Below, in pieces: positions 52,580 through 61,793 of a stretch of DNA of 64,000 nucleotides. The position numbers were made by a program, and so were the translations under genes. Below the pieces are notes generated by a model that saw only the letters and a program-made list of their open reading frames with translations, was not told the DNA's origin and did not search any database. The stretch lies in assembly GCA_003483745.1 (NCBI GenBank), contig DMYD01000057.1, positions 1-64,000 on the forward strand, written 5' to 3'. The DNA comes from Roseburia sp. Its GTDB lineage: Bacteria; Bacillota; Clostridia; Lachnospirales; Lachnospiraceae. Numbering within the stretch: position 1 is the stretch's first letter; each line of letters opens with the position of its first letter.

Positions 52580-53515
52580 ATGCAAAAAAGAATTTATCGA
52601 ATGACGTTAATATTAATAGCAGGACTTTGTATTGGCTGTGGCAAAGAGAAAACAGAGAGTAATGAAATAAACACGGAGAGTGAAGTTTTCTGGTCAGAAG
52701 AACAAGCAGGCTCTGAAAGCAGAGAAAATAATGATGTTGAACAAAATGACGAACTGGAAATAGATTTTACACATGATTATTCGGAGGATATCAAAGCGGA
52801 TGTTGATGATGTGGTATCACGCCAGGAATCCCTGCAGATAGAATTGGAAAACATTGAAAAGATTATAAAAAAGTACACCCCGTTAGCACAGGCAGCTGGG
52901 ACTCAGGGAGAAATGAATCTGTCATCTAAATGGTTTTATGAAATATGGGATACGGAGTTGAACAGCCTTTGGAACAGATTTTGTGATTCTGCCGATTCGC
53001 AGACAAAGGAGAAGATTCTTGCAGAACAGAGGAACTGGATTGCTATGAAGGAAGAAGTAACATTATTGGATATCGGTTCTAGCGAGGAAAATGGCAGTAT
53101 GTATCCGCTTCTCCAAAATTCGTATCTGGAGGAGATCACGAAAAACAGAGCTTATGTTATTGCAAATGAGTTGGCAAAGATCAGGGGTGAATCCTTTGTT
53201 ATGCCAGAAAAATCAGAAAAGTATGGTTTGTTTGTAGACAATCAGGGAACCGGAAGTGTCTACAGTTCACTGATCACCAGACAGGGGTTAGAAGGAGATG
53301 ATGAAGCAGTTATCTCCATTTACAGAGAAGGTGAGATGGAAGGAAACTTTGCTGACAATGGAAATGGAGAACTGGATTTCACATCAGATGATGGGAGTGT
53401 AAAAGGCATTATCAAAATCAATGGATGGGATGGCGCGAGTTTTAAAATTACTGAAATATCCGGAGAGTCTGTTTTCTCAGTAGGAGAAGAAGTTGAATTC
53501 CCGTTTGCATTTTGA
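52580..53515 (+). CDS. Lipoprotein with LprI-like domain
   Basis: A 311-residue lipoprotein. Signal peptide with lipobox IGC (Cys20 in GLCIGCGKE), an acidic Glu/Ser/Asn linker, then a domain of about 85 residues (WFYEIWDTELNSLWNRFCD... EQRNWIAMKEE) of the LprI/DUF1311 type, which in some bacteria inhibits lysozyme. The C-terminal part (about 220-311) is beta-rich and of unknown type. ATG at 52580 is used; the frame to 52505 runs into cbiB. Confidence 0.78.
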   Translation: MQKRIYRMTLILIAGLCIGCGKEKTESNEINTESEVFWSEEQAGSESRENNDVEQNDELEIDFTHDYSEDIKADVDDVVSRQESLQIELENIEKIIKKYTPLAQAAGTQGEMNLSSKWFYEIWDTELNSLWNRFCDSADSQTKEKILAEQRNWIAMKEEVTLLDIGSSEENGSMYPLLQNSYLEEITKNRAYVIANELAKIRGESFVMPEKSEKYGLFVDNQGTGSVYSSLITRQGLEGDDEAVISIYREGEMEGNFADNGNGELDFTSDDGSVKGIIKINGWDGASFKITEISGESVFSVGEEVEFPFAF

Positions 53516-53537
53516 TAGTTAAGAAAGGTAGAATGCG

Positions 53538-54435
53538 ATGAATAAAGACTGGTCAGAAAAAAACAGGGAAATACAAAAACTATTAAAACGGAAAGATACC
53601 TATAAAGAAGGTATCGATCAGCTGCTTGAATTTCGGCAGGAACTTTTTGAGCAGATCACGCAGATCGTAAATACATATCCGGCAGATGCTTTTTATGCAA
53701 TGCCTTTTCCGAAAGCCAAAGGCTATCACAGTAAGACATTGGCTTATTCTATCTGGCATATTTTTAGGATAGAAGATATTGTTGCACATGAAATGGTAGC
53801 GGATGATGAACAGGTGTTTTTTCCGGAGACTGGCAGAGGAAAATCAGTTCTGCTATCATAACGACTGGCAATGAACTCGTTGGAGAGGAGATTTCTGATT
53901 TTTCCAGGCAGCTCGATGTTAAAAATCTGTACCAGTATGCAAAAAGTGTCATGGTGTCTACGGATGATATTCTAAAAGACCTGTCATATTCAGATCTGAA
54001 ACGAATATTTCCGGATGACGTCAGAAAAAAATTATTGGAAACAGGCTGTGTAAGTACCCATGAAAGTGCGGTATGGCTGATCGATTATTGGTGTAATAAA
54101 AATGTATGTGGATTGATCAAAATGCCGTTTAGCAGACATTGGATCATGCATATTGAAGCGATGCAGCGGATCAAAAACCAGTTGTGTAAACTGGCGCGCA
54201 AGGGCGTGAATCCCATAGCATATTGTGGTTTTTCCTGTAACCATTGTTCCTTAGCGCAGTGGTGCGGTTCCTGCAGAACAGAGTATAATGTCTGTTCCTT
54301 TGCAACCTGTTCTGAAGATGGAAAATGCCCGAATGCTGTCTGCTGTCAGGGGAAAAATATTATTTTTCCAAAACACAGGAAATTTTAGGGCAGGATATGT
54401 ACGAGGGACTCAAAATATTAGAGAGCATAAAATAG
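53538..54435 (+). pseudogene. Frameshifted DinB-like/Cys-rich protein
   Basis: One original gene read in three frames. Frame one (53538-53861) is a DinB-like four-helix protein; at about 53828-53842 the frame breaks, and the continuation (WQRKISSAIITTGNELVG, then a run to KKLLETGC) is in another frame. It leads into a cysteine-rich tail (CGFSCNHCSLAQWCGSCRTE; several more Cys), similar to DUF3795-type domains. A second break near 54366 in a run of T/C/A lets the end read KTQEILGQDMYEGLKILES to a stop at 54435. Both breaks are near short homopolymers, so sequencing error is possible. Confidence 0.75.
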
Positions 54436-54443
54436 AATTTATA

Positions 54444-55114
54444 TTATCCGGGAAACGATAGGGAATCAGCAGCATCCATAATAAACTGCATGAAAGTTTT
54501 TGCTGCTGCAGAAAGGGCACGTTTGTCTTTCATTACAAGTGCCATAGTCCGTAAAACCGGTTCCTGGATCGGACAGACTGCAACATTGTAAGCGGTTTTT
54601 TGCAACACTAATCTGGCTAGCAGCGAGTAACCGATTCCCTGTTCTACCATAGAAAGAATGGAGTAATCGTCATGCATGGACAGACGGATATTTGGGGAGA
54701 GACCAGCATTCCGGAAAGCCTCCAATGGTTCGCTGTGACAGCCTTCTTCCAGTAAAAGGTAAGGTTCCTTTTCAAGATCTTTTATTTTTGGATGATATCA
54801 GGCAGCCAGTGGCAGGAAACACTTGACACAGTACCAATACGGACAAGTCCATTGTCAAGATTTTTGATTTCATCTTCCAACTGTTGCAGTTCTTCATATT
54901 GCTGCACAGTTTTTTTGATTGTTGGAAAAAGACGTTCTCCTTCCGGAGTCAGCCGTACACCGTAACGGGAACGATACAGTAAAGTGATAGAAATTTCTTT
55001 TTCCAGAGAAGAGATCATCTGGCTGAGTGCCGGCTGGGTGTAGCCGAGAATTTCTGCGGCTTTTGTATAACTTCCGACTTCAACTACTTTGAGAAGTGCT
55101 TTATATCGATTCAT
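54444..55114 (-). pseudogene. LysR-type regulator with internal deletion
   Basis: The N-terminal part (54782-55114) has the LysR helix-turn-helix (MNRYKALLKVVEVGSYTKAA... TQPALSQMISSLEKE) and reads through SCHWLPDIIQK into a stop. The C-terminal part (about 54444-54780) continues in another frame from KDLEKEPYLLLEEGCHSEPL. The segment missing between them, about 55-65 residues by comparison with normal LysR effector domains, includes the first effector lobe. The gene cannot make a normal protein. Confidence 0.82.
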
Positions 55115-55233
55115 GTTTTATCTCCTTCAAATAAGAAAAATGCATATTTGATTGTAAAATATTGATTTTATTTATTTGTATTTTCATAGTATCATAGGCA
55201 TGTAAAGGATACAAGAAACAGGAGGGAAAACAG

Positions 55234-55383
55234 ATGAAAATTGTGGATTATAAACCGGAATACAGAGAAGCATTTGTCCGTCTGAATACGGAATGGTTAA
55301 AACGTTTTTACTGGGTAGAATCCTTTGACCAGTATGCGATGGATCATGTGGAAGAATTGATCGTCCCTTTACAAACAGAATAA
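55234..55383 (+). pseudogene. N-terminal fragment of a GNAT-like acetyltransferase
   Basis: A 49-residue frame (MKIVDYKPEYREAFVRLNTE... VEELIVPLQTE) that looks like the first helices of a GNAT N-acetyltransferase, then ends. It has a good GGAGGG site. Divergent from the broken LysR gene, so both were probably damaged in one region. Confidence 0.6.
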
Positions 55384-55411
55384 AAAAGCATATAATTCTT
55401 TTATAAAATAT

Positions 55412-56536
55412 TTGATAAAAGAGGATAAGAAAACGGAAAATAAAGATAAAAGAAATATAGCGAGAAAAAAAATTATCAATTATGCGCTGAATCATCCGGT
55501 TACATCGAAAGCGGAACTCGCAAAAGAATTAAATCTGAGCATGCCGACGGTGTTGGCAAACGTAAATGACCTGTTGGAGAAAAGACTGTTAGAAGAAATA
55601 GGCGAGTATGCGTCGACAGGCGGACGGAAGGCAAAAAGCATAGGGATCAATAAGTCATACTGTCATGCAATGGGGCTTTTGATCACTGCAAACCATATCG
55701 AACTGGTACTGGTAAATCTTGGAGATGAGATCGTAAAAAAAGACCGTATCCGTATAAAATTTACGGCAGAATTATCCTACTGTATAGAGGTGGCACAAAA
55801 GGTTGAAACTTTTCTGGCAGACGAGTCTGCGAAGGAGACTCTGCTTGGCATCGGTATTGCGATCCCGGGAATTATCGATCAGAAAGAACGGATTGTTTTA
55901 AAATCCCATGCGTTAGGGATAGAGAACTACAGTCTTCGCTTTTTAGAACAGGCTCTGGGAATGCCGGTGTATTTTGAAAATGATGCCAATGCAGCCATGC
56001 TTGCAGAAAAAAAGCAGAAGTATCCCAATGCAATTTATCTGTCTTTGAACCATACATTAGGCGGCGCATTCTGCATAGATGGAAAGCTGTTTCGCGGGCA
56101 GAACCAGAAGGCAGGAGAGTTTGGTCATATGATACTTGTTCCCGGTGGAAAAAAATGTTATTGTGGCAAAGCAGGATGTGCGGATGCATATTGTGCTGCA
56201 AGTGTACTGACGGAAGATAACAGGCAGTCGCTGGATGCATTTATGGAAAATCTTGAAAGTGGAGATAAACAGGCTTTACAGACATGGAATGAGTATCTGG
56301 ATCATCTTGCTGTTTTGATATCAAATCTTAGAATGGCATATGATATGGATATCATACTGGGTGGCGATGTCGGAGGTGTACTCTCAGATTATATGATACC
56401 TTTGGGAGAAAAAGTGATGGCATATAATGGCTTTGAACATGATGTCTCATATTTGAAAAATTGTTCATACAGAAAAGAAGCGTCGGCTGTTGGAGCCGCA
56501 AAATACTTTTTTACGGAACATATGATGGAAATGTAA
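55412..56536 (+). CDS. ROK-family transcriptional regulator
   Basis: A 374-residue ROK repressor. N-terminal winged helix-turn-helix (about 30-60, KAELAKELNLSMPTVLANVN), then a sugar-kinase-like domain with GIGIAIPGIID, FENDANAAMLAE, AGEFGHM and the zinc motif CYCGKAGCADAYC. The start is uncertain: TTG at 55412 gives the full length; no ATG with a ribosome site lies nearby. It probably controls the dehydrogenase-symporter-kinase operon that follows; its ligand is likely the sugar or its phosphate. Confidence 0.87.
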   Translation: MIKEDKKTENKDKRNIARKKIINYALNHPVTSKAELAKELNLSMPTVLANVNDLLEKRLLEEIGEYASTGGRKAKSIGINKSYCHAMGLLITANHIELVLVNLGDEIVKKDRIRIKFTAELSYCIEVAQKVETFLADESAKETLLGIGIAIPGIIDQKERIVLKSHALGIENYSLRFLEQALGMPVYFENDANAAMLAEKKQKYPNAIYLSLNHTLGGAFCIDGKLFRGQNQKAGEFGHMILVPGGKKCYCGKAGCADAYCAASVLTEDNRQSLDAFMENLESGDKQALQTWNEYLDHLAVLISNLRMAYDMDIILGGDVGGVLSDYMIPLGEKVMAYNGFEHDVSYLKNCSYRKEASAVGAAKYFFTEHMMEM

Positions 56537-56570
56537 ATTTTTGTAGTGTGAAAACAGAGTGAAATGTGAG

Positions 56571-56617
56571 AAAAAAACGGAAAGGAAACGGTAAGTCAGG
56601 TTTCCTTTCCGTTTTTT
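56571..56617 (+). terminator. Terminator after the ROK gene
   Basis: AAACGGAAAGGAAAC pairs with GTTTCCTTTCCGTTT, followed by T; perfect 15-bp stem. Confidence 0.93.
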
Positions 56618-56656
56618 TGTGCGTTGATTAGAAAATATATACAAAAAGCATCTCTG

Positions 56657-56719
56657 CAAATTGTGCAATGCGTAAAATTTGGAGAAATATATTGACAAAT
56701 TGTGTTTACAGGATAATAA
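56657..56719 (+). promoter_or_regulatory. Promoter with CAAATTGTG repeats
   Basis: TTGACA (56692-56697) and TAATAA (56714-56719, 16-base spacer). CAAATTGTG occurs at 56657-56665 and 56696-56704, 39 bp apart, the second over the -35 box. Likely regulator sites, perhaps for the ROK protein. Confidence 0.5.
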
Positions 56720-56787
56720 TGTAATTACTTTAATAAAACATTTTATAAAAGATAAAATAAAACAATGTAAAAAAGGAGGAAACAATT

Positions 56788-57816
56788 ATGTTACAGCAGG
56801 TAATGACAAATCCAGGAGAAATTATTTTCAGAGAGGTTCCGGTTCCGGAGGTGAAGGAAAATCAGGTATTGGTAAAGATTATGAATATTGGTGTCTGTGG
56901 ATCAGATATTCATGTTTATCATGGAAAACATCCGTTTACAAAATATCCGGTAACACAGGGACATGAGGTTTCCGGTGAGATCACAGAACTTGGAAAAAAT
57001 GTCACAGAGTTTCATGTTGGACAGAAGGTGACGATAGAGCCGCAGGTATATTGTGGACACTGCTATCCATGCCGTCATGGAAAGTATAATCTCTGTGAAG
57101 AGTTAAAAGTAATGGGATTTCAGACAACAGGAACTGCATCAGAGTATTTTGCAGTGGATGCATCGAAAGTAACACCGATTCCGGAGGATATGTCCTATGA
57201 AGAGGGAGCGATGATCGAACCGCTTGCAGTGGCAGTTCACGGTGTAAAACAGATGGGCGATGTGGCTGGCATGAATATTGCAGTCCTTGGCGCAGGACCA
57301 ATCGGAAATCTTGTGGCACAGGCAGCAAAAGGAATGGGGGCAGCGAAAGTGATGATCACAGATATCAGTGATCTTAGACTGGCAAAGGCAGAAGAATGTG
57401 GGATTGATGTATGTGTGAATACCAGAAATAAAGACTTTGGTGAGGCAATGGTCGAGGCATTTGGACCGGATAAGGCGGATGTGATCTACGACTGTGCCGG
57501 AAATAATATCACAATGGGACAGGCAATCAAATATGCAAGGAAAGGGAGCACAATCGTACTGGTGGCTGTTTTTGCAGGAATGGCAGAAGTGGATCTTGCG
57601 GTGGCAAATGACCACGAACTTGACATTAAGAGCACGATGATGTACCGCCATGATGATTACATAGATGGAATCAGACTGGTAAATGAAGGCAAAGTTCATT
57701 TGCAACCGCTCATCTCAAAGACATTTGCCTTTAAAGATTATCTGAAGGCATATCAGTATATTGATGACAATCGCGAGACAACAATGAAAGTAATTATCAA
57801 CGTCAGTGAAAAGTAA
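56788..57816 (+). CDS. Zinc-dependent medium-chain dehydrogenase (polyol type)
   Basis: A 342-residue MDR zinc alcohol dehydrogenase. Catalytic zinc residues C37, H59 and E60 (GHE), structural zinc C89, C92, C95, C103, Rossmann motif GAGPIGNL around 169. Resembles sorbitol/threonine-type dehydrogenases. ATG follows AAAGGAGGAAA. In this operon it would oxidise a polyol to a ketose, then phosphorylated by the PfkB kinase (inference). Confidence 0.92.
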   Translation: MLQQVMTNPGEIIFREVPVPEVKENQVLVKIMNIGVCGSDIHVYHGKHPFTKYPVTQGHEVSGEITELGKNVTEFHVGQKVTIEPQVYCGHCYPCRHGKYNLCEELKVMGFQTTGTASEYFAVDASKVTPIPEDMSYEEGAMIEPLAVAVHGVKQMGDVAGMNIAVLGAGPIGNLVAQAAKGMGAAKVMITDISDLRLAKAEECGIDVCVNTRNKDFGEAMVEAFGPDKADVIYDCAGNNITMGQAIKYARKGSTIVLVAVFAGMAEVDLAVANDHELDIKSTMMYRHDDYIDGIRLVNEGKVHLQPLISKTFAFKDYLKAYQYIDDNRETTMKVIINVSEK

Positions 57817-57825
57817 GGAGCGCAT

Positions 57826-58218
57826 GTGGAAAATAAATATGGAATTGTCGGAGTTGCCCATGTCGGGCTTCCGACAAACGATTTACAGAAAACAGTTGAA
57901 TTTTATAAGAGCCTTGGATTTGAAGTAATTATGCAGACTTATAATGAAAAAGCAGGGGAAAAAGTGGCATTTTTACAGATAAAAAATTACTGTATAGAGA
58001 CTTTTGAAAATGGGCAGACGGCAATGTCAGATGGTGCATACCAGCATGTTGCACTTGATGTGGAAGACATTGAAAGTATGTATCAGAAAATCTGCAATGA
58101 AAAATACACAGTTATTACAGACGGAATCGAAGAACTGCCATTTTGGGAAAATGGTGTGAAGTTTTTTATGATTAAGGGACCAAATGAGGAAAAAATAGAG
58201 TTCTGTCAGAAACTCTGA
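57826..58218 (+). CDS. VOC-family (glyoxalase-like) protein
   Basis: A 130-residue glyoxalase/bleomycin-resistance/dioxygenase fold protein (VOC). GTG start with an AAGGAG site ten bases after the dehydrogenase. Pattern VAHVGLPTNDLQKTVEFYKSLGFEV and a mirrored half from YQHVALDVEDIES to EKIEFCQKL, each with a potential metal residue. Substrate unknown; could be an epimerase or lyase acting on the operon's sugar. Confidence 0.87.
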   Translation: MENKYGIVGVAHVGLPTNDLQKTVEFYKSLGFEVIMQTYNEKAGEKVAFLQIKNYCIETFENGQTAMSDGAYQHVALDVEDIESMYQKICNEKYTVITDGIEELPFWENGVKFFMIKGPNEEKIEFCQKL

Positions 58219-58236
58219 TAAAAACAGGAGGGACAT

Positions 58237-59601
58237 ATGGGAAGCGAAAACAAAAATGGAAAAGTACCGCTGGTCAGTAAGATCGCATATGGGTTTGGTG
58301 ATGTTGGATGTAATTTCAGCTGGATGTTCGTCAGTAATTTTCTGATGATATTTTATACAGACGTGTTCGGAATCAGTATGGCGGCGGTGTCAGCACTTAT
58401 GCTTTTTTCAAGATTCTGGGATGCAATCAATGATCCAATCGTCGGGGGACTTGCGGATAAAACAAAATCGAGATGGGGACGGTACCGTCCATGGCTGTTA
58501 GTAGCGGCACCAATTACAGCGATTCTTCTTGTCATGACATTTTGGGCAAGACCTGACTGGCCGCAGAATGGAAAGATTATTTATATGGTAATTACATACT
58601 GTCTGCTGGTTTTGGGGTATACCTGTGTGAATATTCCATATGGAACCTTGTGTGGTGCTATGACACAGGATATTGATGAACGTGCAAAAATAAATACATC
58701 CCGTTCGGTTGCAGCGATGATTGCAATTGGTGTGTTAAATATTATCACAGTTCCACTGATCAGCAAATTCGGCAGTCACAGTGCAAAGACAGGATATCTG
58801 ACGGTTGCGGTCATATATGGATGTATTTTTACAGCCTGTCATTTCTTCTGCTTTGCGAAGACGAAAGAGGCAGTGATTACTCCGGAAAAAGAAAAAATTT
58901 CTGTAAAGGTTCAATTGAAAGCAGTCATGCAGAACAGACCATATCTTCTTGCATTGGCAGGACAGATATTATTTGGATTTACGTTATATGGTAGAAACGC
59001 AGATATTCTGTATTATTTTACATATGTGGAAGGGAATGCCGCCTACTACACAACTTATTCGATGTGCATCATTATTCCTTCTATCATCGGGGCAGCCTGT
59101 TTTCAACCAGTATTCCGCAAGCTGAATAACAAAGGAAGAACAGCATCTCTCTTTGCTTTATTTACAGGAATTTCCATGCTGACTATGTTTTTCTTTAATG
59201 CCAAAGAATCACCAGCCATTTTTTATGCTTTATCTGGTCTGACACAGTTTTTCTTCTCTGGATTTAATACCGCAATCTATGCAATTATTCCAGACTGCGT
59301 GGAATATGGGGAATGGAAAACCGGACTTAGAAATGACGGTTTTCAGTATGCATTTATTTCGCTTGGAAATAAAATCGGAATGGCAGTTGGAACGTCACTT
59401 TTGGCAGGATTACTTGGAAAATATGGTTATATTGCAAATCAGACACAGAATGAGGCTGTACTCTCGATTATGAAACATGCATTTACTACAATTCCTGGTG
59501 TACTCTGGATTGTGACGGCAGTTGTATTATTTTTCTACCGGTTAAATAAAAAACGTTATAACGAGATTGTGGAGGAACTGAAATATGGAAGAAAAGGTTG
59601 A
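58237..59601 (+). CDS. GPH-family sugar symporter (MFS)
   Basis: A 454-residue membrane transporter of the glycoside-pentoside-hexuronide:cation symporter family. Twelve hydrophobic stretches and hallmark parts: FGDVGCNFSW, INDPIVGGLADKTKSRWGRYRPWLL and YTCVNIPYGTL. It would bring in the sugar or polyol used by the neighbouring enzymes. The stop overlaps the start of the kinase gene. Confidence 0.94.
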   Translation: MGSENKNGKVPLVSKIAYGFGDVGCNFSWMFVSNFLMIFYTDVFGISMAAVSALMLFSRFWDAINDPIVGGLADKTKSRWGRYRPWLLVAAPITAILLVMTFWARPDWPQNGKIIYMVITYCLLVLGYTCVNIPYGTLCGAMTQDIDERAKINTSRSVAAMIAIGVLNIITVPLISKFGSHSAKTGYLTVAVIYGCIFTACHFFCFAKTKEAVITPEKEKISVKVQLKAVMQNRPYLLALAGQILFGFTLYGRNADILYYFTYVEGNAAYYTTYSMCIIIPSIIGAACFQPVFRKLNNKGRTASLFALFTGISMLTMFFFNAKESPAIFYALSGLTQFFFSGFNTAIYAIIPDCVEYGEWKTGLRNDGFQYAFISLGNKIGMAVGTSLLAGLLGKYGYIANQTQNEAVLSIMKHAFTTIPGVLWIVTAVVLFFYRLNKKRYNEIVEELKYGRKG

Positions 59602-60547
59602 TATCGTGGCATTGGGAGAATTGCTGATCGATTTTACGGAAGCAGGATACAGTCAGGATGGAAGGAAGCTGTTTGAGCAGAATCCCGGCGGTGCTCCGGC
59701 AAATCTTCTGACAGTTGCAAGCCATTTTGGGTATCGTACCGCTTTTATTGGAAAAGTTGGGACGGATATGCATGGTAAATTTTTAAAGAAGACACTGCAA
59801 AAAGAAAGGATCAATACAGATGCTATCGTCGAAGATCCGGATTATTTTACAACACTGGCATTTGTGGAAAGCGGTGAAAATGGAGAACGGAATTTTTCTT
59901 TTGCAAGAAAACCGGGTGCAGATACACAGTTAAAAAAAGAAGAACTGGATCAGACATTAATTTCAGGTTGTAGAGTTTTTCATTTTGGATCATTATCGCT
60001 GACAGATGAACCGGCAGAAAGTACAACGATCGAAGCGGTAAAAATGGCAAAAGCAGCGGGTGTACTTATTTCCTACGATCCGAATTACCGTCCGTCTCTT
60101 TGGAAAAGCAAAGAGTGTGCAGTGAAAAAAATGAGATCTGTCATAGAACTGGTAGATGTCATGAAGGTATCGGATGAAGAGAGTATTCTCCTGACAGGGG
60201 CAAAAAGTTATGAGCAGGCTGCAGAAGAACTTCTTGCCATGGGACCGAAGCTGGTTGCCGTTACATTGGGAGAACAGGGTGTTCTTATGGCAACAAAAAA
60301 CAGAAAAGAAATCATCAAAGCATTTCAGACCAATGCAGTCGATACGACCGGAGCGGGTGATTCCTTCTGGGGAGGCGTATTATGCAGTATCCTTTCTGTG
60401 AATAAGCCTGTCGAAAACATGGAATGGGAAGACATTAAAAAGTGTGCTGTTTTGGGAAATGCAATTGCCGGATTGTGTGTGCAAAAGAGAGGTGGAATTC
60501 CTGCGATTCCGACGAAAGAGGCAGTGTTTGAATTTATGCAGAAATAA
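59585..60547 (+). CDS. PfkB-family fructokinase-like kinase
   Basis: A 320-residue ribokinase/PfkB sugar kinase. ALGELLIDF start, GGAPANLL substrate region, and the ATP/anion-hole motif DTTGAGDSFWGG. Close in type to fructokinase. ATG at 59585 is inside the transporter gene end. Its presence after a polyol-type dehydrogenase suggests ketose phosphorylation. Confidence 0.93.
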   Translation: MEEKVDIVALGELLIDFTEAGYSQDGRKLFEQNPGGAPANLLTVASHFGYRTAFIGKVGTDMHGKFLKKTLQKERINTDAIVEDPDYFTTLAFVESGENGERNFSFARKPGADTQLKKEELDQTLISGCRVFHFGSLSLTDEPAESTTIEAVKMAKAAGVLISYDPNYRPSLWKSKECAVKKMRSVIELVDVMKVSDEESILLTGAKSYEQAAEELLAMGPKLVAVTLGEQGVLMATKNRKEIIKAFQTNAVDTTGAGDSFWGGVLCSILSVNKPVENMEWEDIKKCAVLGNAIAGLCVQKRGGIPAIPTKEAVFEFMQK

Positions 60548-60626
60548 TAAATGTATAACACAAACTTAGAGTGTGTCAAAACTCCTTTGGTATGATAGGG
60601 CACAGATCTTTTTGTGCTACAGTCAG

Positions 60627-60666
60627 ACATCCATACTCCATTATTTTTGGAATATGGATGTTTTTG
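60627..60666 (+). terminator. Terminator after the kinase gene
   Basis: ACATCCATA-CTCC pairs with GGA-TATGGATGT and ends with TTTTT. Confidence 0.88.
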
Positions 60667-60669
60667 TTT

Positions 60670-60790
60670 TGTGACCGGTCAGAAAGACAGGCGTGCAGGA
60701 ACTGGATGCCGGAGTGTCACTTGTGGTTCTGACATTTGCAAATGTAGCGACAGCGATTTTAGCAGTATGTATTATCCGGAAAACTATAGT
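60670..60790 (+). pseudogene. Fragment of a membrane protein
   Basis: One frame reads RVQELDAGVSLVVLTFANVATAILAVCIIRK and ends near 60807, resembling a C-terminal membrane helix. No start or upstream gene remains. Weak. Confidence 0.25.
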
Positions 60791-61416
60791 AAAATCATCC
60801 ACACCAGCATAGACGCGATTGCGGCGATGTGCAGTGTGCCGATGATCCGGAAAGGAAATAAGATGATAAATACCGGCAATATCGTAAAGATCGCAGCCCA
60901 CAGAGGGAATCCTGCAGTGCCGGATAGGATGGCGGCGATCAGTGCGATAATAAACACGATATATCCGGCATAACAGATCCGGGTGATGGGGGCGCTGTTG
61001 TACAGATCTATCATCAGGGATTTTGCCCGCTCATTTCTGCCAAGTTTTAAAAATACATATTCTGCGAAACCATATTTTACATGATGGGCGATGCCGACTG
61101 TGATAAACAGGACGATTGCCACAAACATAATGGAACCGTACAGTTTTGAACGTCCGTACATATAAGCAGTGATGGAAAAATATCCAAGAAACTGAAACAT
61201 TAATGAAAATGCGCCGAGGATGGCAGAACGCATGGGAACCTTTTCCGATACCCCTTCCATCAGTTTTGCCATTTTTCCTTCCCTGCCGATATCTTTCAGA
61301 TCTTCCAGTCTCAATGTCCCGTTTGGGAATATACTTAAAATGCGGTCACAGTACATATTTATCGCGTGACCGATAATCCCGGAACAAAGCATGATTTTTA
61401 AAAGCATCAGACTCAT
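60784..61416 (-). CDS. Conserved membrane protein of unknown function
   Basis: A 210-residue integral membrane protein with about five to six hydrophobic segments. N-terminus MSLMLLKIMLCSGIIGHAINMYCDR, a cytosolic-looking loop with DLKDIGREGKMAKLMEGVSEKV, and a C-terminal hydrophobic hairpin. I do not recognise the family. Start ATG at 61416 follows a minus-strand GGAGGGGA site. It stands alone, convergent with the sugar operon. Confidence 0.8.
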   Translation of the reverse strand: MSLMLLKIMLCSGIIGHAINMYCDRILSIFPNGTLRLEDLKDIGREGKMAKLMEGVSEKVPMRSAILGAFSLMFQFLGYFSITAYMYGRSKLYGSIMFVAIVLFITVGIAHHVKYGFAEYVFLKLGRNERAKSLMIDLYNSAPITRICYAGYIVFIIALIAAILSGTAGFPLWAAIFTILPVFIILFPFRIIGTLHIAAIASMLVWMILL

Positions 61417-61625
61417 AAAATCCCCTCCTGTCAGAAATGGTTAGTTGTTAATTTTGGGTTAATGCAAACTAACTCGACTGTCAAGAGGGGACGGGGGTGC
61501 TGATTGACATTTTAAAACAGATGAAGCATACTTCACATGAAGAGAACTTCATAAAACATATGCATCGTATATATATGAGGAGTGATGATGAAAAATAAGA
61601 TAAAAGAACATGGAGGAAAGAAAAA

Positions 61626-61793
61626 ATGAATACATATAATGCTATTGTCACTAGAAGAAGCTCAAGAAAATATCTGGATAAACCAGTAGAACAGGAATTG
61701 TTAGAAAAAGTCATTGAGGCTGGAAAATATGCGCCGAGTGGAGGTATATATGAGTTATACAAATTTTATGAAAGCAATGGAACTGGCACCTAA
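61626..61793 (+). pseudogene. Nitroreductase N-terminal stub
   Basis: MNTYNAIVTRRSSRKYLDKP and on to IEAGKYAPSGG is the N-terminus of a nitroreductase (FMN-binding RRSxRxY motif). Immediately after PSGG the sequence becomes the SMI1-like gene in another frame, so the rest of the nitroreductase has been lost. ATG with GGAGG upstream; the frame ends at 61793. Confidence 0.82.

Noticed and set aside
57139..57705. A 188-codon open frame on the minus strand within the zinc dehydrogenase gene
   Set aside because: Cys/His/Ile-rich antisense of a conserved gene, with no start signal or recognisable domain.
60614..60973. A 119-codon plus-strand frame across the terminator and the end of the minus-strand membrane protein
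   Set aside because: It covers the terminator hairpin and antisense of a good gene; its sequence is low-complexity noise.
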